The notes: a model not told the origin generated them from the sequence alone. A stretch of 37,915 bases of DNA from UBA7672 sp034439955 (GCA_034439955.1 JAWXBJ010000017.1:1-37915); one strand, 5' to 3'; positions 1-8,065 are shown, counted from the first letter of the stretch. Numbers and translations: made by a program.

Positions 1-12
1 AGCGCCGCCTAA

Positions 13-42
13 GGAAAAGGCCACCGCTTGCGTGGTGGCCTT
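13..42 (-). terminator. Rho-independent terminator of the first minus-strand gene
   Basis: Arms 17-25 and 34-42 are perfect 9-bp complements (AAGGCCACC / GGTGGCCTT) around an 8-nt loop. Read on the minus strand the hairpin is followed by TTTTCC, so it fits the end of the gene that stops at 78. Confidence 0.7.
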
Positions 43-77
43 GTAGTCGTCCCGAACATCGCGAAACGTTTGATGGG

Positions 78-293
78 TTAGGCGTCTTGCGCCGGTGACG
101 ATGGTTCGTCCTCTGGCGCAAGCGGCGGCAGGAGCAGCAGCGAGCCGTCCCACTCAGCCCCGACCGGAATGGAATTGAGCCGGATCGAAATCCCGCCATC
201 CTTCACCAGCCACGCAGCGCCGACCGTCGACCAGTACTCGCTCACTTTGGCCCGAACATTATAGTCCGGTTGTCTGCCCTTCTTCTTCGGCAT
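78..293 (-). CDS. Small hypothetical protein of mobile-element type (71 aa)
   Basis: The 71-residue product starts with a lysine-rich MPKKKGR and continues with an aromatic/hydrophobic core (GAAWLVKDGG, IRLNSIPVGAEWDGSLLLL), then an acidic proline-rich tail. The core resembles small plasmid and conjugative-element proteins of unknown role that carry a 'KDG...LP..G' pattern, but I cannot place it in a named family. A GGAG stands 8 nt before the ATG, and a terminator follows the stop. It is divergent from the primase-like gene at 457, so the 163 bp between them should carry both promoters. Existence is fairly secure; function is unknown. Confidence 0.6.
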   Translation of the reverse strand: MPKKKGRQPDYNVRAKVSEYWSTVGAAWLVKDGGISIRLNSIPVGAEWDGSLLLLPPLAPEDEPSSPAQDA

Positions 294-456
294 TTATCGC
301 ACTCCAAGTCCCGCTGAATTGCGGGCTGCCGGTCCCCACGATAGGCGATCCGTGAGAACAACCAGAAGCCCGCAATCCAACGCTCACTCAGAGCGAGCAC
401 ATCTGAGCGCATGGTAACATATGGCAGGGGGATTAGCTCTTTAGCGGGAGATAGCA

Positions 457-1026
457 TTGTCCACCTTCATCGACTTCACCGACCTGAAAGAGCGCTTTGG
501 TTTTGTCCAGGTCATCGACGCTCTGAAATTGCCGGTCACCCAACGCGGCAATCAATGGCGGGGTGCGTGTCCGGCCTGTAAATCCGGCGGCGAGCGCGCA
601 CTCGTCATCACCGACGGCAAGGCGTTCTTCTGTTTTGCCGCCCACAAGGGCGGAGATCAGATCGCCCTGGCGGCTCATGTCCGCAACTGCTCCGTCAAAG
701 ACGCCGCTGCGTTCATCGCCGACAGCAGCGCCCCGGATGCTGAACCGTCGCCCAAGCCGGAAGACCAAACAGGTGAAGGCAAAAGCCTCGCTTCGCTTCC
801 CTACCTTGAACACCAGCATGAAGCCGTCCTGGCCATCGGCTTCGACCCCATCGTCGCCCAGCGCCTCGGCATCGGCTACGCCCCCAAGGGCATCATGCGC
901 GGCACGGTCGCGGTTCCAGTCCGGAACGAGCAGGGGGCCATCCAAGGCTATATCGGTCTCGAAGACCCCGTGCGGCTGCCATCCGACTTCACGACCAACA
1001 TCGTCAGGTTTCCGAAGTCCGCCTAA
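457..1026 (+). CDS. CHC2 zinc-finger primase-like protein (189 aa)
   Basis: The N-terminal part (about residues 15-80) matches the zinc-binding domain of DnaG-type primases. Likely ligands are C38, C41, C59 and H63, a C-x2-C...C-x3-H arrangement rather than the usual C-x2-H...C-x2-C. The C-terminal part (about 125-175, with RGTVAVPVRNEQG and GYIGLED) resembles the start of the catalytic region of primases, but no complete Toprim domain follows, so this is a short form at 189 aa. Such short CHC2 proteins are common on plasmids and integrative elements, where they may assist replication or transfer. The start is TTG, chosen because GGGAG lies 6 nt upstream at 446-450 and the domain begins at once. 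A terminator follows the stop. Confidence 0.85.
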   Translation: MSTFIDFTDLKERFGFVQVIDALKLPVTQRGNQWRGACPACKSGGERALVITDGKAFFCFAAHKGGDQIALAAHVRNCSVKDAAAFIADSSAPDAEPSPKPEDQTGEGKSLASLPYLEHQHEAVLAIGFDPIVAQRLGIGYAPKGIMRGTVAVPVRNEQGAIQGYIGLEDPVRLPSDFTTNIVRFPKSA

Positions 1027-1029
1027 CTC

Positions 1030-1060
1030 GAAGCGCCCAGACCGGGCGCTTCTTCTTTTC
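1030..1060 (+). terminator. Rho-independent terminator after the primase-like gene
   Basis: Perfect 9-bp stem GAAGCGCCC (1030-1038) / GGGCGCTTC (1044-1052), 5-nt loop, then the T-rich tail TTCTTTTC. Confidence 0.85.
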
Positions 1061-1186
1061 AAAAAGTTGATGCGTTCTCACCCGCACACATCCGCGCACA
1101 CCCAGCAAATAGCGGAACATGCTGCACGAAGAACCTGTGCTCGTTCACCTGTAAGACAGATAGATCAGCAACCTACAGAAGCCCCA

Positions 1187-1357
1187 ATGACATTCAGACT
1201 TCCCAACTTCCAGACGATGACCGGGACCGAACTCGATGATTTCGAGCGCCGCCTCAGCGCCGAAAGCGACCGAGCCATGAAACGCTATCGCGCCGACCAG
1301 CGTCGCGCCAGGAAGACCACCGCCAACGCCCCACAAAACAGGAAGGACAATACGTGA
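1187..1357 (+). CDS. Small basic hypothetical protein (56 aa)
   Basis: A 56-residue ORF beginning MTFRLPNFQTMTGTELDDF, with a charged, predicted helical middle (about residues 14-48: ELDDFERRLSAESDRAMKRY) and a very basic tail. Its stop codon overlaps the ATG of the next gene by one base (TGATG), which suggests translational coupling with the zinc-knuckle protein. A longer upstream reading frame exists, but it only shadows the primase gene in another frame, so the internal ATG is preferred. No family is recognised. The coupling and the helix pattern are the main support; a nucleic-acid or partner-binding role would be a guess. Confidence 0.6.
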   Translation: MTFRLPNFQTMTGTELDDFERRLSAESDRAMKRYRADQRRARKTTANAPQNRKDNT

Positions 1358-1641
1358 TGGATATCGCCGCCCTCAAAGATCTGATTACCCGTCGCGAAGA
1401 ACTGGACAGCCGGCTGGAGGCTTTGACCGAGCTTCAAAAGCTCGCCTCGGAGCGCGATAGCGTCGACGCAAAGATCGCCCGCCTTGCTGGCGCGCCCAAG
1501 TCCGCAGCGCCGCTCGCTGCCAAGCGCTCGGTGACATGCCGGACGTGTCAGCAGACCGGACACACCGCCCGTACATGCCCTTCGCGCGACAAGATCGAAC
1601 CGATCGTCCCCGAGCCACTTCCGGATCAGTCGATGAACTAA
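1357..1641 (+). CDS. Coiled-coil protein with a CCHC zinc knuckle (94 aa)
   Basis: Residues 1-45 are a charged heptad-like helix with many L/E/R/K residues, probably a coiled coil. Residues 61-74 hold a perfect zinc knuckle, C61-x2-C64-x4-H69-x4-C74, of the type found in retroviral nucleocapsids and eukaryotic RNA-binding proteins, followed by a proline-rich acidic tail. In known families this knuckle binds single-stranded nucleic acid; that role here is inference. The gene overlaps the preceding small gene by one base. A GTG three bases upstream is an alternative start. A strong terminator follows, so the two small genes form one transcription unit. Confidence 0.75.
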   Translation: MDIAALKDLITRREELDSRLEALTELQKLASERDSVDAKIARLAGAPKSAAPLAAKRSVTCRTCQQTGHTARTCPSRDKIEPIVPEPLPDQSMN

Positions 1642-1660
1642 TCGCCAACGCTCCAATCGC

Positions 1661-1696
1661 AAAGGCCGCCCCTCAACCAGGCGGCCTTTCCTTTTG
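1661..1696 (+). terminator. Rho-independent terminator
   Basis: Perfect 10-bp stem AAAGGCCGCC (1661-1670) / GGCGGCCTTT (1680-1689) with a 9-nt loop and a T-rich tail (CCTTTT). It ends the two-gene unit upstream. Confidence 0.85.
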
Positions 1697-1801
1697 GACG
1701 TAACGTGCGGGAATCCGTCGCCCGTGCTAAAGTCTCCATCGGCGTCTTCTCCATCAACCAGCCCATCAATCCTGATTGGCTGGTCATGAAGGAGAACCCC
1801 C

Positions 1802-2122
1802 GTGTCCAACACGGCCACCATCCGATCCTTGAACGACTTGCTGCGCACGACGGGCAGCGGCGGCCGCCTGGTCCTGACATCAGGCATCATAGCCGCAGCA
1901 TCCGCCGAACAAGTGCAAAAGGCGCTTGCCCGTTTCGACGCCTTCAACGCCGACAACGACCCTTACGGCGAACACGATTTCGGCGCGCTCGACATCAACG
2001 GGCGCCGCTGTTTCTTCAAGATCGACTACTACGAACAAGCCATGATCGCCGGCAGCGACGATCCCAGCGACCCAGCCAAGACCACCCGCGTTCTCACTGT
2101 CATGCTCGCATCCGAATATTGA
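1802..2122 (+). CDS. DUF3768 family protein (106 aa)
   Basis: The product shows the whole DUF3768 pattern: an N-terminal 'IRSLNDLLRTT...GGRLVLTSGI' (residues 7-29), a middle 'FDAFNADNDPYGEHDFGALDI' region, 'FFKIDYY', and the C-terminal 'DPSDPAKTTRVLTVMLASEY'. The length is typical. The biochemical function of the family is unknown; members are frequent on alphaproteobacterial plasmids and islands, which fits this context. The start is GTG, supported by AAGGAG at 1789-1794, 7 nt upstream. It stands alone between two terminators, so it is probably transcribed from its own promoter in the 105 bp after the previous terminator. Confidence 0.9.
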   Translation: MSNTATIRSLNDLLRTTGSGGRLVLTSGIIAAASAEQVQKALARFDAFNADNDPYGEHDFGALDINGRRCFFKIDYYEQAMIAGSDDPSDPAKTTRVLTVMLASEY

Positions 2123-2127
2123 CTTCC

Positions 2128-2151
2128 AGCCGCCCGGAAACGGGCGGCTTG
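2128..2151 (+). terminator. Terminator-like hairpin after the DUF3768 gene
   Basis: 9-bp stem AGCCGCCCG / CGGGCGGCT closed by a GAAA tetraloop (2128-2149). The T tract behind it is short, so termination may be partial. Confidence 0.65.
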
Positions 2152-2195
2152 CTTATGCCGTCAGCGCAAAACAAAGCAGCGCCGACCATGACGAA

Positions 2196-2336
2196 CTAGA
2201 AGGCGATGACGCGCTCGACCCTCGGGTCGCTCGCTTGCAGGGTTGCCACCTCAGACAGCAAGCGTTGTATCAGCTCCGCCCCGGACTCCTCCGTTTCCAC
2301 TGCGATCGAGCCGGCCGCTGTGTTCGATTTTCTCAT
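2196..2336 (-). CDS. Small hypothetical protein (46 aa)
   Basis: On the minus strand an ORF begins MRKSNTAAGSIAVETEESGA and continues with an amphipathic helix (ELIQRLLSEVATLQA) before SDPRVERVIAF and a stop. Codon use and helix pattern look like a real gene. No ribosome binding site is visible. Instead TAGACT, a good minus-strand -10 element (2348-2343), lies just 6 nt before the ATG, which would give a leaderless message. The gene is convergent with the DUF3768 gene and divergent from the serine recombinase. Function unknown; it could be an antitoxin-like or regulatory peptide, but nothing shows this. Confidence 0.45.
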   Translation of the reverse strand: MRKSNTAAGSIAVETEESGAELIQRLLSEVATLQASDPRVERVIAF

Positions 2337-2510
2337 GCCTACAGTCTACCACGCGGCGCGCCCATGCGCTCAAAGGCGTCGCAATAACCACCGTTTTCGA
2401 GAAGACGGCGCGATACCGCCGCCAGGGGCTCTCCGCCCGTCTCAAAACTATGCCTCAAAACCGGCGTCTCACATGCTACACTGAAGACGGGTTTTGCGAC
2501 CCGCTTCCCC

Positions 2511-3089
2511 ATGAACATCGGATACGCCCGCGTTTCGACCGACGACCAGGACACCGCCATGCAGCGCGACGCTTTGAGCGCGGCAGGATGCGAACGCATC
2601 TTCGCCGAAACCGCATCCGGTGCGCGTGTTGATCGGGTCGAATTGAAAGCAGCCATCGACTTCGCGCGATCGGGCGACACTATCGTCGTCTGGAAACTTG
2701 ACCGCCTTGCACGGTCTCTCGCCCAACTCATCGAAACAGTCGAGCGTCTTGCCGAACGCGGCGTCGGCATTCGGTCGCTCACCGAAACCATCGATTCGAC
2801 CTCGGCAGGCGGTAAGCTGATCTTTCATATCTTTGGCGCTCTCGCCGAATTCGAACGCGCCGTGATCCGAGAACGCACGAACGAAGGGCTCCGCGCCGCC
2901 GCCAGGCGGGGGCGCTTCGGCGGCCGACCAAAGTCAATGTCGCAGGCCGACCTCGCCGTCGCCCGGACCCTACTCGCCGACCCCGCCATACCCGTCGCTG
3001 ACATCGCGCGGCGTCTCAATATCTCCCCGGCCACGCTCTATCGCCATCTCCCCGGCGGAAAGAGCGCGCTCGATAGCGCATCACTTTGA
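2511..3089 (+). CDS. Small serine recombinase (resolvase/invertase family, 192 aa)
   Basis: Residues 1-135 form the resolvase catalytic domain. R7 and S9 stand in GYARVST, where S9 is the nucleophile that makes the covalent DNA link, and the arginine pair R65/R68 lies in KLDRLARS. The long E helix follows (GALAEFERAVIRERTNEGL). Residues 140-180 are a C-terminal helix-turn-helix (IPVADIARRLNISPATLYRHL) that reads the site. Length is that of Tn3-type resolvases and DNA invertases. No transposase accompanies it, so a role in resolving multimers of the plasmid-like element or inverting a segment is likely; which one cannot be told. No clear res or inversion sites were found nearby. Confidence 0.93.
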   Translation: MNIGYARVSTDDQDTAMQRDALSAAGCERIFAETASGARVDRVELKAAIDFARSGDTIVVWKLDRLARSLAQLIETVERLAERGVGIRSLTETIDSTSAGGKLIFHIFGALAEFERAVIRERTNEGLRAAARRGRFGGRPKSMSQADLAVARTLLADPAIPVADIARRLNISPATLYRHLPGGKSALDSASL

Positions 3090-3265
3090 AATTTCGGGGC
3101 GGGTATGGCGGCTACGTGCTCCTACGCAACCATCCGATAGGCCCTACCGTCCAGACATTCTTCGCAAACTCTGGTTCTTGGTAACAAGCCGCTCAGACGC
3201 ATTGCGCACGAAAAGTCGAAAATCGACTACGGTTACCTGCTGCCGGGCCTCTGCCGTACGGGCGC

Positions 3266-3655
3266 TCAGAGTTGTTTTGCGGGCGCCGGCGAGAGCGCTA
3301 AAAGCTCACGACAGGTCTTTAGGTTCCGCCGCGCTGTCGCGATCTCGCGTGCAAGGGCGCTGGCAATCAAGTATCCGCGGCTGGCGCCCGCGACGAACCC
3401 GGACGCCGGATTGTTCGCAACCCGTTGACCCATCGCCTCCGAAAACAGGACTTCATGGACGAGGCTGCCTCGGCAATCCACGACGTCGAAGCGATATCGC
3501 GTTGCGCTTCGCCCACCACGCAACATGTCGATGCTGATTTCCCGGGCGCTATGGACCGCTTCTAAATAAGCCGCCTCGGCGTCCCTGAGTTCCATGCCGT
3601 TCTCATCGAATACATATCCGTCACGGGTCCGGAGGTGGAAATGATAGCGGCTCAT
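3266..3655 (-). CDS. DUF6894-like protein (129 aa)
   Basis: The N-terminus MSRYHFHLRTRDGYVFDENG with the following 'ELRDAEAAYLEAVHSAREI' is the hallmark of the DUF6894 family of small alphaproteobacterial proteins. Function is unknown; members are often found near stress and two-component genes. An ATG nine bases further upstream sits directly on the AAGGAG ribosome binding site (zero spacing), whereas the second ATG has 9-nt spacing, so the second was chosen. The C-terminal part (about 85-129) is less typical and basic. It is divergent from the sensor kinase at 3891, which may be functionally related because both belong to signalling-type neighbourhoods. Confidence 0.8.
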   Translation of the reverse strand: MSRYHFHLRTRDGYVFDENGMELRDAEAAYLEAVHSAREISIDMLRGGRSATRYRFDVVDCRGSLVHEVLFSEAMGQRVANNPASGFVAGASRGYLIASALAREIATARRNLKTCRELLALSPAPAKQL

Positions 3656-3890
3656 CAGTTTCATCTCCTTGGCGCGCTCAGCTCACCCAAAGCAGCATCT
3701 ATCAAGCAATCGCGTGCACGCGCAGTGCAACGATGCCCGTCTCATCCTCGACGAGGCCCTAGCTTCGCCAAATGGTGTCGTTTCGGGTAGAACGGCAAAA
3801 GTTCAAACCCTCAGGCACGCCCGTCGCTCTCTTGGTGGTTGCTCCATTGCGTAAACCGGAACAGGGTGGAGGGCAATCGAGGCATGTTAT

Positions 3891-6800
3891 ATGGCCAAGA
3901 CCCCGGCTAAGCGAACCAACGACCAAGGCAACGAGAACGGGGAGCTGGCGCCGCCATCGCCGCTGATCGTCGGCATCGGCGCGTCTGCAGGTGGCCTGGA
4001 AGCGTTCAAGACCTTCTTTTCGCTTATGCCCACCGACAGCGGCATGGCGTTTGTGCTGATCCAGCATCTCGACCCGAACCGCCTGAGCATGCTGGTCGAT
4101 CTCTTGTCGGCCGCCACTCAGATGCCGGTGACCGAGGCCAAGGACGGTGCGCAGTTAATCGCCAATCATGTCTACGTTATTCCACCAGACGCGACCTTGA
4201 CCGTCGAGAGCGACGTTCTCCGCGTCGCACGTCCGGCGCCGCCGCGCGAGACGCGCCGCCCGATCGATACGTTCTTTGTTTCACTGGCCGCAGCGCAAGG
4301 AGACAACGCTGTTTGCATCATTCTCTCCGGAGGCGGCAGCGACGGAAGCATCGGCCTTACCGCCATAAAGGAACATGGCGGCCTCACACTGGCCCAAGCA
4401 GAGTTCGATTCCCACGCCAAATTGGGCATGCCGAGCAGTGCCGCCGCCACTGGCCGCGTCGATGACGTTCTGCCCGTCGAGCAGATGCCAGAAAAGTTGC
4501 TGGACTACGCCCGCTACCTCATAGCCTTGCGCGACCGCATCGGGGCCGGCGGCGTGCTTGCCGGCGATGCCGACAGCCTCGCCAAAATTTGTCGGATTGT
4601 GCGCAGCGTGGTTGGGCACGACTTCAGTGAGTATAAGGACAAGACGCTGATGCGCCGCATCCAGCGCCGGATGCAGGGGGCGCGTGCTGAGACGATGGAC
4701 GACTATGTCAATTATTTGCGCAAGGAGCCGCGTGAGGTCAGATCGTTGTTCCAGGAATTTCTTATCAGCGTGACCGATTTCTTTCGCGATCCCGAAGCAT
4801 TCGCGGCGCTGGTAGCCCAAGCGCTGCCTCAAATCGTCGCCGACAAGGGCGCCAATGATAAGATTCGGATTTGGGTGTCGGGCTGCGCTACGGGTGAAGA
4901 AGTCTACTCGATCGCAATCCTGCTCAAAGAGCAGCTCGCGGGCAAAGACGGCGCACCTATACTCCAAATATTCGCCACCGACATCGACGAAGAGGCGATA
5001 GTCCACGCCCGCGCCGGGCGATATCGCCTTGATCAACTCGAAGGCGTTTCGCCGGCGCGACGCGAAAAATGGTTCGTCCAAGACAATGACAGATGGTGCC
5101 CCGCCAAGCAGCTGCGCGAACTCTGTGTGTTCTCGGTTCACAACGCCATCAAGGATCCGCCTTTCTCGAAGCTAGATCTGATTGTTTGTCGCAACCTGCT
5201 GATCTATCTACAGCCACCGGCGCAGGACCGCTTGATGGGCGTCTTCGAGTACGCGCTGCGACCGGGAGGATATCTCTTCTTGGGCCTTTCCGAAAGCCTC
5301 GCGCGGCAGAACAAAACCTTCTCGATCGTTGATAAGAAGAATCGCATATTCCGACGGAGAGAAAATGTATTAGCTTCGCTGCCCAATCTGCCCTACGCGA
5401 CCGCTAAGGTAGCTTCCGGTCAAATTGCCGCAAGGTCCGCCGCGACCCCAGAAGATCGCCTCGACATCGATACCCGCCGGACCATGGAAAGACACTTTCC
5501 GGCTTATATCGTGGTCGATGCCCGCAACGAAGTTGTGCGGTTTTCGACCCACGTGGCGAAATACCTCGGGCCTTCGCCAGGCGCCGCTAGCCTCGATCTC
5601 TTCGCTCTTCTACAACGACCGCTTAGGCCCCCCGCGCGCGCCGCGCTTCAAAAAGCAGTGCGCGGCCGCCAGTCGGCCGTGCAAAAAAACATCTCTGTCG
5701 AGATCGACGGCGCCACTCACATGATCGATCTTCTCGCCGAGCCGGTCGGTGGAGGCGAGTCTGGTTTTTGTGTGCTTGCGTTCCTCGATCGCGGCCTTGC
5801 GCCACTGGCGTCGGCGTCCAGCCACGAAGGCGTTCAAGACCTTGAGCAGGAGCTGGCGCTGACGCGCGAGCGCCTTCAAGCCAGTGTCGATGAATTGGAA
5901 GTCAACAACGAGGAGATGAAATCAGCGAACGAGGAATACCAATCAGTCAACGAGGAGTTGCAATCGACCAACGAGGAGCTCGAAACCTCCAAAGAGGAGA
6001 TGCAGTCGATCAATGAAGAGCTGCAGACCGTCAATGCCGAGCTGAACGCCAAGAACGACACACTTTTGCGGCTCAACAGCGATCTGAAGAATTTCCTCGA
6101 CAGCACGGAGATCGCCACGCTTTTCCTCGACTCGCAGCTGCGTGTGACCAATTTCACCCCGGCGATGACTGGCCTTTTCCATCTGCGCGAGAGTGATTAT
6201 CAGCGCCCCGTCACCGAGATCGCCCCCCGCTTCGAGTATGGCGATCTCGCCCACGATGTAGCCGAGGTTCTGCGGACGCTGATGATGGTCGAGCGTGAAG
6301 TGGCTACGTCCGCAGGGCGGGTATTCATCATGCGCATTAGGCCTTGTCGGCGGCTCGACAATGTCATTGATGGCGTCGTCGTCACCTTCCTGGACGTTAC
6401 CGACCGCAAACAGCTCGACGCCGAGCGGCTATTGCGATCGGAAATGGTGGTGTCTTCGGGCGACGCCATCATAGGTCTCGATTCCAAGGGCGTTATCCTG
6501 TCCTGGAATGCCGGTGCGGAAGCGCTTTGCGGCTATGCCAACGCGCATGCGACCGGTCGACACGTGGAGCTGATTGTGCCGGCGGACCTGCGGTCAGGAG
6601 AGCTTGACCGTCGCACGCGGATCAACCGCGGCGAGCGGGTGGAAAACTACGATACGATGGGCCAGCGCCGTGATGCCGGCCTTGTCGATGTTTCGGTCAG
6701 CATTTCGCCGGTCAAGGACGGGGCTGGCGCAATCACCGGCGCCTCGCTGATCGTGCGCAACATCACCGAGCGGGTGCGCGCGAAAGAGCGCCAGGCGTTG

Positions 6801-7391
6801 CTGCTGCTGGAGCTGAATCATCGCGTCAAGAACACGCTGGCGACGGTGCAGTCGATCGCGTCGCAGACCTTGAGCGACGAGCCGGATCCGCAAGCGTTTC
6901 GCGACGCATTTCAAAAGCGGCTCGCCGCCCTGTCGCGAACCCACAATCTGCTCTCCGACGGCGATTGGAGGGGATCGCCTTTGCACGACGTACTGCTTGC
7001 AGAGACCGCACCCTATACCAACGGCGCTGATCGCGTCGCCATCGAAGGTCCGAACGTCAAGCTCACCCCCGGTGCGTCGCTGGCTTTGGGCATGGCTTTC
7101 CACGAACTGGCGACTAACGCGGCGAAGTACGGCGGGTTTTCAGTTCCAGCCGGGCGGGTCCAGGTTAAGTGGGGGGTTGAGAACGGGGGTGGCGAACGCC
7201 GCCTCCACCTGGAATGGCGTGAAAGCAACGGCCCGGCCGTGACAACGCCCAAGCGTCGCGGCCTGGGCTCTCGCCTGATTGAACGTGGCTTGGCCCACCA
7301 GCTCAATGGCACTGCGGAGCTCCGCTTCGAGAGCGCTGGCGTACGCTTCATTCTCGAAGCGCCGCTCGCCTCGATCGAGGCGGCGCCATGA
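3891..7391 (+). CDS. CheB-CheR-PAS-HWE histidine kinase hybrid (1166 aa)
   Basis: Domains in order: a CheB methylesterase domain (about 25-205) with catalytic S32, H59 and D151; a CheR methyltransferase (about 225-490) with the SAM-binding GCATGEEVYS near 331 and VCRNLLIYL near 432; a long Asn/Glu-rich coiled coil (about 645-725); two PAS domains (about 730-835 and 845-955); and an HWE-type kinase core with phospho-acceptor H977 (LELNHRVKN), N1076 in the ATP lid region and the W1109-x-E1111 signature. The family joins receptor-adaptation enzymes to a sensor kinase, yet no methyl-accepting receptor is in the window. There are no membrane segments, so it acts in the cytoplasm. GAGG precedes the ATG by 8 nt. 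The stop overlaps the receiver gene at 7388 (ATGA), its likely partner. Confidence 0.95.
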   Translation: MAKTPAKRTNDQGNENGELAPPSPLIVGIGASAGGLEAFKTFFSLMPTDSGMAFVLIQHLDPNRLSMLVDLLSAATQMPVTEAKDGAQLIANHVYVIPPDATLTVESDVLRVARPAPPRETRRPIDTFFVSLAAAQGDNAVCIILSGGGSDGSIGLTAIKEHGGLTLAQAEFDSHAKLGMPSSAAATGRVDDVLPVEQMPEKLLDYARYLIALRDRIGAGGVLAGDADSLAKICRIVRSVVGHDFSEYKDKTLMRRIQRRMQGARAETMDDYVNYLRKEPREVRSLFQEFLISVTDFFRDPEAFAALVAQALPQIVADKGANDKIRIWVSGCATGEEVYSIAILLKEQLAGKDGAPILQIFATDIDEEAIVHARAGRYRLDQLEGVSPARREKWFVQDNDRWCPAKQLRELCVFSVHNAIKDPPFSKLDLIVCRNLLIYLQPPAQDRLMGVFEYALRPGGYLFLGLSESLARQNKTFSIVDKKNRIFRRRENVLASLPNLPYATAKVASGQIAARSAATPEDRLDIDTRRTMERHFPAYIVVDARNEVVRFSTHVAKYLGPSPGAASLDLFALLQRPLRPPARAALQKAVRGRQSAVQKNISVEIDGATHMIDLLAEPVGGGESGFCVLAFLDRGLAPLASASSHEGVQDLEQELALTRERLQASVDELEVNNEEMKSANEEYQSVNEELQSTNEELETSKEEMQSINEELQTVNAELNAKNDTLLRLNSDLKNFLDSTEIATLFLDSQLRVTNFTPAMTGLFHLRESDYQRPVTEIAPRFEYGDLAHDVAEVLRTLMMVEREVATSAGRVFIMRIRPCRRLDNVIDGVVVTFLDVTDRKQLDAERLLRSEMVVSSGDAIIGLDSKGVILSWNAGAEALCGYANAHATGRHVELIVPADLRSGELDRRTRINRGERVENYDTMGQRRDAGLVDVSVSISPVKDGAGAITGASLIVRNITERVRAKERQALLLLELNHRVKNTLATVQSIASQTLSDEPDPQAFRDAFQKRLAALSRTHNLLSDGDWRGSPLHDVLLAETAPYTNGADRVAIEGPNVKLTPGASLALGMAFHELATNAAKYGGFSVPAGRVQVKWGVENGGGERRLHLEWRESNGPAVTTPKRRGLGSRLIERGLAHQLNGTAELRFESAGVRFILEAPLASIEAAP

Positions 7392-7753
7392 CCGGACGGT
7401 CGCTCCGTATTCTTGTTGTTGAAGATGAGATGATGATCGCGTTCTTCATTGAGGATTGCCTCGACGCACTTGGACACACAATCGTAGGCCCCGCCTCACG
7501 TGTTGCCAATGCGCTCCAATTGGTCGCAACAGAATCGTTCGATCTCGCCTTGCTTGATATCAATGTTGCGGGCGAAGAAATCTATCCCGTCGCGCATGAG
7601 CTCAAATCACGCGGCATCCCGTTCGTCTTTCTCTCAGGATACGGTTCGCGTGGCTTGAGTGGCGAGTGGGTCGGCAGCCCGATGTTGCCGAAGCCATTCG
7701 TTGCAGGCGACCTCGAAACAAGACTCCAAACGGTTATTACGGCCGCAACCTAA
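7388..7753 (+). CDS. Single-domain response regulator (121 aa)
   Basis: The whole product is one receiver domain: acidic pocket in VVEDE (residues 10-14), phospho-acceptor Asp in LALLDINVAG (about residue 56), a switch Ser in FLSGYG and the conserved Lys in LPKPF (about 103). There is no output domain. It overlaps the hybrid kinase by four bases (ATGA), so the two are translationally coupled, and HWE kinases commonly pair with such stand-alone receivers. It probably takes phosphate from H977 of the kinase and acts as a shuttle, a sink or through a protein partner; the output is not evident from the sequence. Confidence 0.93.
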   Translation: MTGRSLRILVVEDEMMIAFFIEDCLDALGHTIVGPASRVANALQLVATESFDLALLDINVAGEEIYPVAHELKSRGIPFVFLSGYGSRGLSGEWVGSPMLPKPFVAGDLETRLQTVITAAT

Positions 7754-7849
7754 CTTTTGGCGCCGGCAACGCGGCGCGAAGTGATCATAGCTGGACGCAG
7801 CCATTCGCGTTCAAGCAGGCTTCGCAGCGGCGCTGCCTGTTCTTGCGCC

Positions 7850-8047
7850 TCATCCCGGGCCTGACACCACACTGTTCAAGAAGCGTTCCGCCTCGACTGC
7901 CACTCGCTCAGAGATTTCGTTGCTTTTATAATGGGCAACTTCTGGCCAACGACCCTCGAAGGCAATGATCGGCACGGCCGACATGCCCCGAATTCCCGCC
8001 GCTCGCCGGCTCCTGCTCTCCACATCGTCCGGCGTCCAAGCCGCCAT
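7850..8047 (-). CDS. Hypothetical protein divergent from parA (65 aa)
   Basis: The minus-strand ORF gives MAAWTPDDVESRSRRAAG, a hydrophobic strand (MSAVPIIAFEG) and a C-terminal helix (ISERVAVEAERFLNSVV). It reads like a small folded protein; no family is recognised. An ATG at 8065 would add six residues. The start lies only 18 bp from the start of parA in the opposite direction and no Shine-Dalgarno is seen, so leaderless transcription from back-to-back promoters is likely. Conservation next to parA in other plasmids would confirm it. The 96 bp between this gene and the response regulator shows nothing. Confidence 0.45.
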   Translation of the reverse strand: MAAWTPDDVESRSRRAAGIRGMSAVPIIAFEGRWPEVAHYKSNEISERVAVEAERFLNSVVSGPG

Positions 8048-8051
8048 GTGA

Positions 8052-8057
8052 TAGACT
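8052..8057 (+). promoter_or_regulatory. Candidate -10 element of parA
   Basis: TAGACT stands 8 nt before the parA ATG and there is no ribosome binding site, consistent with a leaderless or nearly leaderless transcript. No good -35 element is visible. Confidence 0.35.
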
Positions 8058-8065
8058 AACGGCAT

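Noticed and set aside
563..1357. Long plus frame crossing the primase-like gene
   Set aside because: Only its last 56 codons (from 1187) look like protein; the rest is an out-of-frame shadow and crosses a terminator.
3214..3228. Palindrome AGTCGA-AAA-TCGACT downstream of the DUF6894-like gene
   Set aside because: Too short, with a weak T tract; could be a minor minus-strand terminator but not supported enough to list.
3669..3854. 61-codon plus frame upstream of the sensor kinase
   Set aside because: No homology signs or start signals; the 235 bp there are most likely regulatory.
4281..5141. 286-codon minus frame inside the hybrid kinase gene
   Set aside because: The plus strand encodes the CheB/CheR domains without gaps; the minus frame has no features.
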